61,569 nucleotides of DNA from Pseudonocardia asaccharolytica DSM 44247 = NBRC 16224 (GTDB lineage Bacteria; Actinomycetota; Actinomycetes; Mycobacteriales; Pseudonocardiaceae). The stretch spans positions 1-61,569 of the forward strand of contig NZ_AUII01000027.1 in assembly GCF_000423625.1 (NCBI RefSeq), in the 5' to 3' direction. Position 1 is the stretch's first letter, and every line of letters begins with the position of its first letter. A program made the position numbers and the translations under genes. Below the pieces are notes generated by a model. The model ran no database searches, was not told the origin of the DNA, and saw only the letters and a program-made list of their open reading frames with translations. This document shows, one piece after another, positions 17,620 through 27,071 of this stretch.

Positions 17620-18161
17620 GTGGCCCGCGCCCCCGCCGTCCCGAGCGTGTTCCACCTGCGGCGCGCCCGGGACCTCGTCGACCGGCGCTTCGCCGACAAG
17701 AAGATGTCGCACGCCTGCTCCTACGCGCTCGACCAGGAGCGGGCCAAGCAGTTCTACACGCAGAAGCTGGGCTTCGAGGTGCGGGTCGACGTGACGATGG
17801 GCGGGGAGTTCGGGGGCGCCGGCCAGCGCTTCCGCTGGCTCACCGTCGGCCCGCCCGAGCAGCCGGACGTCGAGATCATCCTCGCCGGCTGCCACATGGG
17901 TCAGGACCCGGAGACGGCCGAGCAGGTCCGCGCACTGGTCGCCAACCGGCCCAGCGCCCCTCACCCCGGCGCGGGCGTTCGACCGCGAGCCCGACACCCG
18001 GTACCCGATGACGTTCGCCTGCGCCGACCTGACGGCGACCGCCGGGCGGCTGCGGGAGGCCGGGGTGGAGGTCGAGGGGCCGACCACACGAGCCGTGGGG
18101 CAGCTACCTCCGCATCACCGATCCGGAGGGCCGTCAGCTGCTGGTCAACGACCGGGGTTGA
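17620..18161 (+). pseudogene. Chimeric remnant: AraC regulator N-terminus joined to a frameshifted VOC (glyoxalase-like) protein
   Basis: The first 28 codons ([17 protein letters not shown]) match the start of an AraC-type HTH. They are fused directly to a VOC domain beginning [18 protein letters not shown] at 17704. The VOC frame then shifts twice, by an extra base at about 17945-17968 and another near 18084. The three frames together read [26 protein letters not shown], then [18 protein letters not shown]. AraC regulators often sit upstream of a VOC gene, so a deletion joining the two is the likely history. Confidence 0.75.
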
Positions 18162-18295
18162 CCGACGATCACGGGCTTCGGAGACCCGGCGGCGGGCGGC
18201 GCGCGACGACCGATCGGCGCGCCCCCCGCGCCCCCCGCGGCTGCGGCCGGTAACCTGCTGTCTCGAACGGCTGTTCGCGACATCGAGGAGTGCAG

Positions 18296-18865
18296 GTGCG
18301 GGTGCTCGGCGTCGACCCGGGGTTGACCCGATGCGGCCTCGGGGTCGTCGACGGCACCGGCGGCCGGGGAGTTCGCTTCGTGGCGGTGGACGTCGTCCGG
18401 ACCTCGTCCGAGGCGGTGCTGACCGACCGGCTGCTGGCCATCGGCGACGCCGTCGAACGCTGGATCGCGACGCACCGACCCGACGTCGTTGCCGTGGAGC
18501 GGGTGTTCAGCCAGCAGAACGTCCGCACGGTGATGGGCACGGCGCAGGCCGGCGGGGTGGTGGCGCTGATCGCCGCGCGGGCCGGCCTGCCGGTCGCCTT
18601 CCACACCCCGAGCGAGGTCAAGGCCGCCGTCACCGGGGCGGGCCGGGCCGACAAGCGCCAGGTCACGGCCATGGTCACCCGGCTGCTCGGGCTGACCGAG
18701 CCGCCCCGTCCGGCCGACGCCGCCGACGCGCTCGCGCTGGCGGTCTGCCATTGCTGGCGCGGGCCGATGCTCGAGCGGATGGCCTCGGCCCAGGCCCGTT
18801 CGGCCGAGCTGGCCCGGCGGCACCGGGCCCGGCTGGCGGCCGCGGCGAAGGGACCGGGCCGGTGA
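18296..18865 (+). CDS. ruvC: RuvC, Holliday junction resolvase
   Basis: 189 residues. Catalytic acidic residues are visible in [12 protein letters not shown] (Asp), [15 protein letters not shown] (Glu) and [12 protein letters not shown] (two Asp). The GTG at 18296 is preferred because GAGGAG (18285-18290) lies 5 bases upstream; the in-frame GTG at 18290 overlaps that site. It cleaves Holliday junctions bound by RuvAB. The stop overlaps the ruvA start (GTGA). Confidence 0.97.
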   Translation: MRVLGVDPGLTRCGLGVVDGTGGRGVRFVAVDVVRTSSEAVLTDRLLAIGDAVERWIATHRPDVVAVERVFSQQNVRTVMGTAQAGGVVALIAARAGLPVAFHTPSEVKAAVTGAGRADKRQVTAMVTRLLGLTEPPRPADAADALALAVCHCWRGPMLERMASAQARSAELARRHRARLAAAAKGPGR

Positions 18866-19467
18866 TCGCCAGCGTCCGGGGCGAGGTGCTCGAGATCGGT
18901 CTCGATCACGCCGTCGTCGAGGTGGGCGGGGTCGGGCTGGCCGTGCACGCCACGCCGGCCACGCTGGCCGGGTTGCGGCGCGGCGAACAGGCCCGGCTGG
19001 CGACGACGCTGCTGGTCCGGGAGGATTCGCTGACCCTGTTCGGGTTCGCCACCGCCGCGGAGCGCGAGTTGTTCGGGCTGCTGCAGACCGTGAGCGGGGT
19101 CGGGCCGCGGCTGGCCATGGCCACGCTGGCGGTGCTCGACCCGGACACGCTGCGCCGCGCGCTGGCCGAGGGCGACCTCGCCACCCTGACCCGGGTCCCG
19201 GGGGTCGGGCGCAAGAGCGCGGAGCGGCTGGTGGTGGAGCTGCGGGACAAGGTCGCCGCCCCCGTCCCGGCCGGCGTCGCCGCGGCGCCCGGGACCGCGG
19301 TGGTGGCCGGTAACGCCCGGCGCGACCAGGTTGTCGAGGCGCTGGTCGGGCTCGGGTTCACCGCGAGACCGGCCGAGCAGGCCGTCGACGGCGTCCTCGC
19401 CCAGAGCCCGGACGCCGATCCGGCGGTGTTGCTGCGTGCCGCGCTGTCCCAGCTGGGCCGCACATGA
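18862..19467 (+). CDS. ruvA: RuvA, Holliday junction DNA-binding subunit
   Basis: 201 residues. The N-terminal OB-fold begins [13 protein letters not shown]. Two helix-hairpin-helix motifs follow ([13 protein letters not shown] and [15 protein letters not shown]), with the C-terminal RuvB-contact domain (VEALVGLGF) last. The GTG start overlaps the ruvC stop by 4 bases. It forms the tetramer that loads RuvB onto four-way junctions. Confidence 0.97.
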   Translation: MIASVRGEVLEIGLDHAVVEVGGVGLAVHATPATLAGLRRGEQARLATTLLVREDSLTLFGFATAAERELFGLLQTVSGVGPRLAMATLAVLDPDTLRRALAEGDLATLTRVPGVGRKSAERLVVELRDKVAAPVPAGVAAAPGTAVVAGNARRDQVVEALVGLGFTARPAEQAVDGVLAQSPDADPAVLLRAALSQLGRT

Positions 19468-19477
19468 CGGGCATGCC

Positions 19478-20524
19478 ATGACCGAGGAGCGCCGGGACGT
19501 CCGGGACATCGACGCCGAGCCGATCGACGACGACCTCGAGGTCGAGGCGTCGCTGCGGCCGCGGCGGCTCACGGAGTTCATCGGGCAGCCGCGGGTGCGC
19601 GAACAGCTCCAGCTCGTGCTCGAGGGCGCGCGGCGGCGCGGCACCCCGCCCGACCACATCCTGTTGTCCGGGCCGCCGGGGCTGGGCAAGACGACGCTGG
19701 CGATGATCATTGCCGCCGAGCTGGGCGCGGCGATCCGGCTGACGTCAGGACCGGCGCTGGAGCGGGCGGGCGACCTCGCGGCCATGCTGTCCAACCTGAT
19801 GCCCGGCGACGTGCTGTTCATCGACGAGATCCACCGCATCGCCCGGCCCGCCGAGGAGATGCTCTACCTGGCGATGGAGGACTTCCGGGTCGACGTCGTC
19901 GTCGGCAAGGGTCCGGGCGCCACCTCGATCCCGCTGGACGTCGCGCCGTTCACCCTGGTCGGCGCCACGACGCGGGCCGGGGCGCTGACCGGGCCGCTGC
20001 GCGACCGGTTCGGGTTCACCGCGCACATGGAGTTCTACGCACCCGCCGAGCTGGAGCTCGTGCTGCGCCGGGCCGCGCCGATCCTCGACGTCGACCTGCG
20101 CACCGACGGCGGCTCCGAGATCGCCGGCCGGTCCCGGGGAACCCCCCGCATCGCGAACCGGCTGCTGCGCCGGGTCCGTGACTTCGCCGAGGTACGCGCC
20201 GACGGCATCGTCACCCGGGAGGTCGCCCGCGCCGCGCTCGCCGTCTACGACGTCGACGAGCTCGGCCTCGACCGGCTGGACCGTGCCGTGCTGTCGGCGC
20301 TGGTCCGCTCGTTCGGCGGCGGGCCCGTCGGAGTCTCCACGCTCGCCGTCGCCGTCGGCGAGGAACCGGGTACCGTCGAGGAGGTCTGCGAGCCCTACCT
20401 GGTGCGCGCGGGCATGCTGGCCCGAACTCCCCGAGGCCGGGTGGCGACAGCAGCCGCGTGGGGCCATCTCGGTGAAACGCCGCCGCCGGACGTCACCGGA
20501 TCGGCCCCGCAGGCGTTGTTCTGA
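19478..20524 (+). CDS. ruvB: RuvB, Holliday junction branch migration ATPase
   Basis: 348 residues, AAA+ motor. Walker A is GPPGLGKTT, Walker B is DEIHRI, sensor 1 is GATTRAG and the arginine-finger region is GPLRDRFG; a C-terminal winged helix follows. The N-terminal [11 protein letters not shown] is the usual RuvB signature. It is third in the ruvCAB operon, 10 bases after ruvA. Confidence 0.97.
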   Translation: MTEERRDVRDIDAEPIDDDLEVEASLRPRRLTEFIGQPRVREQLQLVLEGARRRGTPPDHILLSGPPGLGKTTLAMIIAAELGAAIRLTSGPALERAGDLAAMLSNLMPGDVLFIDEIHRIARPAEEMLYLAMEDFRVDVVVGKGPGATSIPLDVAPFTLVGATTRAGALTGPLRDRFGFTAHMEFYAPAELELVLRRAAPILDVDLRTDGGSEIAGRSRGTPRIANRLLRRVRDFAEVRADGIVTREVARAALAVYDVDELGLDRLDRAVLSALVRSFGGGPVGVSTLAVAVGEEPGTVEEVCEPYLVRAGMLARTPRGRVATAAAWGHLGETPPPDVTGSAPQALF

Positions 20525-20610
20525 CGCGGCGCGGTCGAGGGGCCGCGGCATCGGCAGCGCGCCGGTGCTGGCACACTCGGGGCCCTTCGACGTGCGGAGA
20601 TACGGAGATC

Positions 20611-20997
20611 ATGGAAACCCTGCTGTTCCCACTGCTCATCCTGCTGCTGTTCATCCCGATCTTCCTGTCCGGGCGCAAGCAACGGCGTCAGATGCAGGAG
20701 ATGCAGCGGCTGCAGGCGGCCCTTGAGCCCGGTGACGTCGTCATGACGACCTCGGGTCTGCGGGCCACCGTGGTGGACGCCTCCTACGAGGAGACCGTGG
20801 ACCTGGAGATCGCCGACGGCATCGTCACCACCTGGGTGCGGGCCGCGGTGCGGGAGAAGGTGAACCCGACGCCGGACGAGGCCACCCCCTCGGCCGACCC
20901 GGCCGACTCCGTAGTCGACGAGACCCCGACCGCGTCCACGACGGCGCTGGGTGACGACGACTCCCGCACGAACGGCACGCCGGGCTCGCGCAACTGA
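20611..20997 (+). CDS. yajC: YajC, preprotein translocase accessory subunit
   Basis: 128 residues with one N-terminal membrane segment (LLFPLLILLLFIPIFLSGRKQRRQ) and the conserved PGDVVMTTSGL core. A polar, Thr/Asp-rich tail is longer than in enteric YajC. It associates with SecDF, encoded directly downstream with a 22-base gap. Confidence 0.94.
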   Translation: METLLFPLLILLLFIPIFLSGRKQRRQMQEMQRLQAALEPGDVVMTTSGLRATVVDASYEETVDLEIADGIVTTWVRAAVREKVNPTPDEATPSADPADSVVDETPTASTTALGDDDSRTNGTPGSRN

Positions 20998-21019
20998 CCC
21001 ACCGCAGGAGAGGCAAGCA

Positions 21020-22747
21020 GTGGCACCCACCCCGGGGCAGATCCGCCCCTGGCGGTACCTGACGGCGTTCGTCGGCATCGTCGTCGTGCTGTACGCACTG
21101 GTGTTCTTCACCGGCGACGGCAGACCCGCCCCGAAGCTCGGGATCGACCTGGAGGGCGGCACCCGGGTCACGCTGAGCGCGCGCACCGAGACCGGCGCCG
21201 TTCCGCCGCGCGACCAGCTGCTGCAGGCCCAGCAGATCATCGAACAGCGCGTCAACGGCCTCGGCGTCAGCGGCGCCGAGGTCGTCCTCGACGGGAGCAA
21301 CCTGACGATCACCGTGCCCGGCGCCCAGGGCGACGACGCCCGGTCGTTGGGTCAGACCGCCCAGCTGCGGTTCCGGGAGGTCATCGGGGGTCCGTTCCCG
21401 GCGACCCTGCCCGAGCAGCCGGGTGCCACCCCGCCCGGCACCGAAGAGGGTGTGCCCGGGGAGAACCCGGGGACCGCGCCCCAGCCGCCCAACCCCCAGC
21501 CGCCGGCCCCACAGCCGCAGGGCGCGGGGGACAGCTCCGGCGCCATCGCTCCGGTGGCGTACTCCCGGCCGCTTCAGCAGCCCACCCCGCCGCCCACACC
21601 CCCGCCGGCGCCGGACGGGTCGGCCAACCCGGCACCCGCCGACCCCGAGCTGGCCGCGGCGATCGCCACGGCCCGCGAGACCCGCCAGAGCACCGATCCG
21701 GCCGTACAGGAACAGGCGCTCGTCGCGCTGGACTGCTCGGCCAAGGACCCGCTGCGCGGTTACGACGACCCGGCGAAACCGCTGGTCGCGTGCAACCAGG
21801 AGGGCACCGAGAAATACCTGCTCGGGCCGGCGTTCCTGGAGGGCACGCAGATCGAGAGCGCGACCGCGGGTGTCAACCCGAACGGCCCGGGCTATGTCGT
21901 GAGCCTGACCTTCAAGAGCGAGGGCGCTGCGATCTGGGGCGACTACACCAGCAAGAACGTCGGCAAGAACGCCGCGTTCGTGCTCGACGGGGAGGTCGTC
22001 TCCGCGCCGACGATCAACAGCGCGATCTACGGCCCGACCGAGATCTCCGGCCAGTTCACCCAGCAGGAGGCGCAGGACCTCGCCGCGGCGCTGCGCTACG
22101 GCTCGCTGCCGCTGTCCTTCGAGGCCTCGGAGGCCGAAACGGTCTCGGCCACTCTCGGGCTCGCCTCGCTCGAGGCCGGCCTGCTCGCGGGCATGGTCGG
22201 GCTCGCCATGGTGTTCCTCTACTGCCTGTTCTACTACCGCATCCTCGGGGTTCTCACGATCCTCTCGCTGGTGCTGTCCGGGGTGGTCGTCTACGCGGTG
22301 CTGGTGCTGCTCGGACGGTGGATCGGGTTCACCCTCGACCTCGCGGGCGTCGCCGGGTTCATCGTGGCGATCGGCATCACGGCCGACTCGTTCGTGATCT
22401 TCTTCGAACGGCTCAAGGACGAGATGCGCGAGGGCCGTACGTTCCGCTCGGCGGTGCCCCGCGGCTGGGTGCGGGCGCGGCGGACGATCCTCACCGCCGA
22501 CGCGGTCAGCTTCCTCGCGGCCGCCGTGCTCTACATCCTCGCGGTCGGCCAGGTGAAGGGCTTCGCGTTCACGCTGGGCATGTCGACGGTGCTCGACCTC
22601 GTGGTCGTGTTCCTGGTGACGCATCCGCTGGTCGCGATGGCCTCGCATTCGCGGATCTTCTCCAGCCCGACGCTGTCCGGGCTGGGCGCCGTCGCGAAGA
22701 TCGGTGCGCAACGGCGGCGGGCCGCCGCGACCGCGAAGGGAGCCTGA
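21020..22747 (+). CDS. secD: SecD, protein-export membrane protein
   Basis: 575 residues, half of the proton-driven SecDF motor that pulls preproteins out of SecYEG. The GTG start follows GCAGGAGAGGC. Helix 1 is followed by the LGIDLEGGTRVTL signature, a large extracytoplasmic domain and five C-terminal helices containing GITADSFVIFFERLKDE. A Pro-rich insertion of roughly 80 residues (about 135-215) enlarges the extracytoplasmic domain, as in other actinobacterial SecD proteins. Confidence 0.96.
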   Translation: MAPTPGQIRPWRYLTAFVGIVVVLYALVFFTGDGRPAPKLGIDLEGGTRVTLSARTETGAVPPRDQLLQAQQIIEQRVNGLGVSGAEVVLDGSNLTITVPGAQGDDARSLGQTAQLRFREVIGGPFPATLPEQPGATPPGTEEGVPGENPGTAPQPPNPQPPAPQPQGAGDSSGAIAPVAYSRPLQQPTPPPTPPPAPDGSANPAPADPELAAAIATARETRQSTDPAVQEQALVALDCSAKDPLRGYDDPAKPLVACNQEGTEKYLLGPAFLEGTQIESATAGVNPNGPGYVVSLTFKSEGAAIWGDYTSKNVGKNAAFVLDGEVVSAPTINSAIYGPTEISGQFTQQEAQDLAAALRYGSLPLSFEASEAETVSATLGLASLEAGLLAGMVGLAMVFLYCLFYYRILGVLTILSLVLSGVVVYAVLVLLGRWIGFTLDLAGVAGFIVAIGITADSFVIFFERLKDEMREGRTFRSAVPRGWVRARRTILTADAVSFLAAAVLYILAVGQVKGFAFTLGMSTVLDLVVVFLVTHPLVAMASHSRIFSSPTLSGLGAVAKIGAQRRRAAATAKGA

Positions 22748-22748
22748 G

Positions 22749-24011
22749 ATGGGTGCCTCCAGGACCGGCACCACCACCGGCACCGCGAAACCGGGCGTCT
22801 TCACCCGGCTCTACACCGGCACCGGCGCCTTCGACATCGTCGGGCGGCGCAAGACCTGGTACATCGGCTTCGGGGTCCTGCTGCTCATCTGTGTGCTCTC
22901 GATCGCGCTGCGCGGGTTCAACCTCGGCGTCGACTTCACCGGCGGCACCCAGATCCAGTTCCCGGCCACCGGCACCGCCGGGACGATCAGCGTCGAGCAG
23001 GCCGAGGAGGCCTTCCGCCAGACCGTCGGCGACGACCCGGCGTCGGTGCAGTCGGTGGGCTCTGGGGCGGCCGAGTCGGTCATCATCCGGTCCGAGCCGC
23101 TCGACGAGGCGCAGACCCTCGCGCTGCGGCAGACGCTGTTCGACGCCGTCCAGCCGCTCGGCCCGGACGGCACCCCGTCGGAGAACGCGATCAGCGTGAC
23201 CGCGGTCAGCGGCACCTGGGGCGGGCAGATCACCCAGCAGGCGGCCATCGCGCTGGCGGTGTTCCTGGTGCTCGTCACGATCTTCCTCGCGCTGTACTTC
23301 GAACGTCCGATGGCGGTCGCCGCGCTGGTCGGGCTGCTGCACGACGTGGTGGTCACCGCGGGCATCTACTCGCTCGTCGGGTTCGAGGTCACGCCCTCGA
23401 CGGTGATCGGGCTGCTGACGATCCTCGGGTTCTCCCTGTACGACACGGTCGTGGTGTTCGACAAGGTCAAGGAGAACACCCGCAGCCTGCTCGGACTCAC
23501 CCGGCGCACCTACCCCGAGGCCGCCAACCTGGCCGTCAACCAGGTCCTGATGCGCTCGATCAACACCTCGCTGATCGCGGTGCTCCCGGTCGTCGGGCTG
23601 ATGGTCGTCGGGGTCGGGCTGCTCGGCGTCGGCACCCTCGCGGACCTGGCGCTGGTCCAGATGGTCGGCATCCTCGTCGGCACCGCCTCGTCGGTGCTGC
23701 TGGCGACCCCCATCCTGGTCGACCTGAAGATGCGTGACCCGCGGTTCCGCGAGCATGCGGAGAAGGTCCGGCTGCGGCGTCGCCGCACCGCGGCGGCGCC
23801 GGTCGGGGAGGGTCCGGATACCGCCGACGCGGCCACCGACGTCATCGACGACGGCGCGCCCGCCGCCGAGCTGCGCAGGGAACAGGCCGTGGCCGCCGCG
23901 TCCGGCGTTCCCGCCCGCCCCGGCAAGACCGAAACGCCCCGGTCCGGGGGCAGCAGGGCCGCGCGACCGCGGGGCAAGACCTCGCGGCCGACCGGGAAGC
24001 GGCGCCGATGA
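22749..24011 (+). CDS. secF: SecF, protein-export membrane protein
   Basis: 420 residues. The SecF signature LGVDFTGGTQIQF follows helix 1. The C-terminal transmembrane bundle carries GFSLYDTVVVFDKVKEN and the RSINTSLIAVLPV helix, and a basic, low-complexity tail ends the protein. ATG 22749 is one base after the secD stop, so the two are coupled. The stop overlaps the start of a 44-codon ORF (ATGA). Confidence 0.96.
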   Translation: MGASRTGTTTGTAKPGVFTRLYTGTGAFDIVGRRKTWYIGFGVLLLICVLSIALRGFNLGVDFTGGTQIQFPATGTAGTISVEQAEEAFRQTVGDDPASVQSVGSGAAESVIIRSEPLDEAQTLALRQTLFDAVQPLGPDGTPSENAISVTAVSGTWGGQITQQAAIALAVFLVLVTIFLALYFERPMAVAALVGLLHDVVVTAGIYSLVGFEVTPSTVIGLLTILGFSLYDTVVVFDKVKENTRSLLGLTRRTYPEAANLAVNQVLMRSINTSLIAVLPVVGLMVVGVGLLGVGTLADLALVQMVGILVGTASSVLLATPILVDLKMRDPRFREHAEKVRLRRRRTAAAPVGEGPDTADAATDVIDDGAPAAELRREQAVAAASGVPARPGKTETPRSGGSRAARPRGKTSRPTGKRRR

Positions 24012-24142
24012 GTGAGCTTGCGAACGAATCATCAGCACAGCGCCTGCGCGCTGAGATGTCGCCTCATGGGCCGGCCGAGCAGCGGGGGACGGCAGCCGGC
24101 GGAGCCGGCGGGGCGGGTGGGCACAGCGAGGCCGTGCGTTGA
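24008..24142 (+). CDS. Possible 44-residue small ORF bridging secF and apt
   Basis: It begins at an ATG overlapping the secF stop (ATGA at 24008-24011) and ends at a TGA overlapping the apt TTG start (TTGA at 24139-24142), filling the gap exactly. The product starts MSELANESSAQRLRAE and ends in a Gly/Ala-rich stretch. Its 5' sequence resembles a repeat-like intergenic segment seen in actinomycetes, so it could be non-coding with chance coupling. Function unknown. Confidence 0.35.
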   Translation: MSELANESSAQRLRAEMSPHGPAEQRGTAAGGAGGAGGHSEAVR

Positions 24143-24678
24143 GCCTCGCCGAGAACGTCGACCCTTCGCTCGCGCGGCTCGCCGGCCTGGTCCGCGACGT
24201 CCCGGACTATCCCGAACCGGGCGTGCTGTTCCGTGACATCACTCCGGTACTGGCCGACGGGGAGGCGTTCACCGTCGTGTCGACCGAGCTCGCGGCGCTG
24301 GCCGGGGAGGCCGACCTCGTGGTCGGTGTCGAGGCGCGCGGATTCCTCATCGGCGCCGCGGTCGCGTTGGTCGCGGGCACCGGGATCGTCCCGGTCCGCA
24401 AGGCGGGGAAGCTGCCGCGGGTCGCGGCGTCGCGCACCTACGACCTGGAGTACGGCAGCGCGACGCTGGAGATCCCGGCCGACACCGTGCCCGCGGGTGC
24501 CCGGGTCTTCCTCATCGACGACGTCCTGGCCACCGGCGGCACCGCGGCGGCCGCGGCGGCGCTGCTCGGCGACGTCGGCGCGCAGGTCACCGGGTTCGGG
24601 ACGCTGGTCGAGCTCACCGCGCTCGGCGGCCGCGCCCGGCTCGCGGGCATCCCGGTGCACACGCTGCTGCGGTACTGA
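24139..24678 (+). CDS. apt: Adenine phosphoribosyltransferase
   Basis: 179 residues. It converts adenine plus PRPP to AMP for purine salvage. The PRPP-binding motif is VFLIDDVLATGGTA, with upstream GVEARGFLIG and PVRKAGKLP. Translation starts at TTG, overlapping the stop of the preceding small ORF. The position between secF and rel is conserved in actinobacteria. Confidence 0.95.
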   Translation: MSLAENVDPSLARLAGLVRDVPDYPEPGVLFRDITPVLADGEAFTVVSTELAALAGEADLVVGVEARGFLIGAAVALVAGTGIVPVRKAGKLPRVAASRTYDLEYGSATLEIPADTVPAGARVFLIDDVLATGGTAAAAAALLGDVGAQVTGFGTLVELTALGGRARLAGIPVHTLLRY

Positions 24679-24727
24679 ACGCCTCCGCCGCTGAGCGGAG
24701 GGTTATCCTTCGGGGGGTGGAGCGCGA

Positions 24728-27064
24728 ATGACCGACCTGCAGCCGGTCGCGCCGCCGGTTCCGGGGCCCGAGGGACCGGCTGTAGCGACCTCGAAGCCCT
24801 CGGCCACCCGGCGGGTACGGGCGCGTATCGCTCGCCGGATGACCCCGCAGCGCGTCGCCGTCGTCAAGCCGGTGCTCGAGCCGCTGGCCGCGGTGCACCG
24901 CACGCTGCACCCGAAGGCCGACCTGGTGCTGCTGCAGCGGGCCTACGATGTCGCCGAGGAGAAGCACGCCCACCAGAAACGCAAGTCCGGTGACCCGTAC
25001 ATCACCCATCCGCTGGCCGTCGCGACGATCCTGGCCGAGCTGGGGATGGACACCACGACGCTGGTCGCGGCCCTGCTGCACGACACCGTCGAGGACACCG
25101 ACTACTCCCTGGAGCGGCTGCGCGCCGACTTCGGCGACGAGGTGGCGCACCTGGTCGACGGGGTGACCAAGCTCGACAAGGTTGAGCTCGGTTCGGCCGC
25201 CGAGGCCGAGACCATCCGCAAGATGGTGGTCGCGATGGCCCGCGACCCCCGGGTGCTGGTGATCAAGCTGTCCGACCGGCTGCACAACATGCGCACGATG
25301 CGCTTCCTGCCGCCGGAGAAACAGGCCAAGAAGGCCCGCGAGACGCTCGAGGTGCTGGCGCCGCTGGCCCACCGGCTCGGGATGGCCACGATCAAGTGGG
25401 AGCTGGAGGACCTGTCCTTCGCGATCCTGCACCCGAAGAAGTACGACGAGATCGTCCGGCTGGTCGCGACGCGGGCGCCGTCGCGGGACACCTACCTCAA
25501 ACAGGTCATCGACGAGGTGACCCAGCAGCTCGACTCGGCGCGGATCGCGGCGACCGTCGAGGGCAGGCCCAAGCACTACTACTCGATCTACCGCAAGATG
25601 ATCGTCAAGGGCCGCGACTTCGACGACATCCACGACCTCGTGGGTGTGCGGGTGCTCGTCGACGAGGTGCGTGACTGCTATGCGGCGATGGGTATGGTGC
25701 ACGCGCTGTGGCAGCCGATGCCCGGCCGGTTCAAGGACTACATCGCCCAGCCCCGGTTCGGGGTGTACCAGTCGCTGCACACCACCGTGATCGGCCCCGA
25801 CGGCAAACCGCTCGAGGTGCAGATCCGCACCCACGAGATGCACCGCACCGCCGAGTACGGCATCGCGGCGCACTGGCGGTACAAGGAGACCCGCGGCGCG
25901 CACACCGGCCAGGCCGTCGAGGTCGACGAGATGGCCTGGATGCGCCAGCTGCTCGACTGGCAGCGGGAGGCCGCGGACCCCGGCGACTTCCTGGAGTCGT
26001 TGCGCTTCGACCTGGCCGCCAAGGAGATCTTCGTCTTCACCCCCAAGGGCGACGTGATCACGCTGCCGCTCGGTTCGACCCCGGTCGACCTCGCCTATGC
26101 GGTGCATACCGAGGTCGGCAACCGCTGCATCGGCTCGCGGGTGAACGGCAGGCTGGTCGCGCTGGAGCGCAAGCTCGAGTCCGGCGACGTCGTCGAGATC
26201 TTCACCTCCAAGGCCGAGGGCGCGGGCCCGAGCCGCGACTGGTTGTCGTTCGCCGCCTCGCCGCGGGCCAAGACCAAGATCAAGCACTGGTTCGCCAAGG
26301 AGCGCCGCGAGGAGGCCATCGAGGGGGGTAAGGACGCGATCACCCGGGAGGCCCGGCGGACCGGGATGCCGCTGCAGCGGCTCGTCTCCTCGGACTCGAT
26401 GGCGGCGCTGGCCCGCGAGCTGCACTTCCCGGACCTCTCCGGCCTCTACGCCGCGGTCGGGGAGGGGCATGCGAGCGCCCGGCACGTCGTGCAGCGGCTC
26501 GTCGCGCTGCTCGGCGGCATGGAGGACGCCGAGGAGGAGCTCGCCGAGCGGTCCACGCCGTCCACGGTGCGGCTGCGCCGGGCGACCGGTGATGTCGGCG
26601 TGGTGGTGCGCGGCGACAGCAGCGTCAACGGCGATCTCGGCGATCTCTACATGAAGCTGGCCCGCTGCTGCACCCCGGTGCCCGGCGACGACATCCTCGG
26701 CTTCGTCACCCGCGGCGGCGGGGTCAGCGTGCACCGCACCGACTGCACGAACGCGGCCGATCTGCAGTCGCGTTCCGAGCGGCTGGTCGAGGTCTCCTGG
26801 GCGGTGCAGCCCGGGTCGGTGTTCCTGGTCGCGATCCAGGTCGAGGCGCTGGACCGGCACCGGCTGCTCTCGGACGTGACGAAGGTGCTGGCCGACGAGA
26901 AGGTCAACATCCTCTCGGCGTCGGTGACGACCTCGCGCGATCGGGTGGCGGTGTCGCGGTTCACCTTCGAGATGGGCGATCCCAAACATCTGGGGCATCT
27001 GCTGCGGGCGGTGCGCAACGTCGAGGGTGTCTACGACGTGTACCGGGTGACGAGCGCGGGCTGA
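24728..27064 (+). CDS. rel: Bifunctional (p)ppGpp synthetase/hydrolase Rel
   Basis: 778 residues. The order is an HD hydrolase domain ([19 protein letters not shown]), the synthetase domain ([25 protein letters not shown]), TGS ([13 protein letters not shown]), a zinc-finger-like helical segment with RCCTPVPGD, and a C-terminal ACT domain. Both catalytic halves appear intact, so it should make and degrade (p)ppGpp in the stringent response. It converges on the SulP gene with only 7 bases between stops. Confidence 0.97.
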   Translation: MTDLQPVAPPVPGPEGPAVATSKPSATRRVRARIARRMTPQRVAVVKPVLEPLAAVHRTLHPKADLVLLQRAYDVAEEKHAHQKRKSGDPYITHPLAVATILAELGMDTTTLVAALLHDTVEDTDYSLERLRADFGDEVAHLVDGVTKLDKVELGSAAEAETIRKMVVAMARDPRVLVIKLSDRLHNMRTMRFLPPEKQAKKARETLEVLAPLAHRLGMATIKWELEDLSFAILHPKKYDEIVRLVATRAPSRDTYLKQVIDEVTQQLDSARIAATVEGRPKHYYSIYRKMIVKGRDFDDIHDLVGVRVLVDEVRDCYAAMGMVHALWQPMPGRFKDYIAQPRFGVYQSLHTTVIGPDGKPLEVQIRTHEMHRTAEYGIAAHWRYKETRGAHTGQAVEVDEMAWMRQLLDWQREAADPGDFLESLRFDLAAKEIFVFTPKGDVITLPLGSTPVDLAYAVHTEVGNRCIGSRVNGRLVALERKLESGDVVEIFTSKAEGAGPSRDWLSFAASPRAKTKIKHWFAKERREEAIEGGKDAITREARRTGMPLQRLVSSDSMAALARELHFPDLSGLYAAVGEGHASARHVVQRLVALLGGMEDAEEELAERSTPSTVRLRRATGDVGVVVRGDSSVNGDLGDLYMKLARCCTPVPGDDILGFVTRGGGVSVHRTDCTNAADLQSRSERLVEVSWAVQPGSVFLVAIQVEALDRHRLLSDVTKVLADEKVNILSASVTTSRDRVAVSRFTFEMGDPKHLGHLLRAVRNVEGVYDVYRVTSAG

Positions 27065-27071
27065 GCAGTGC

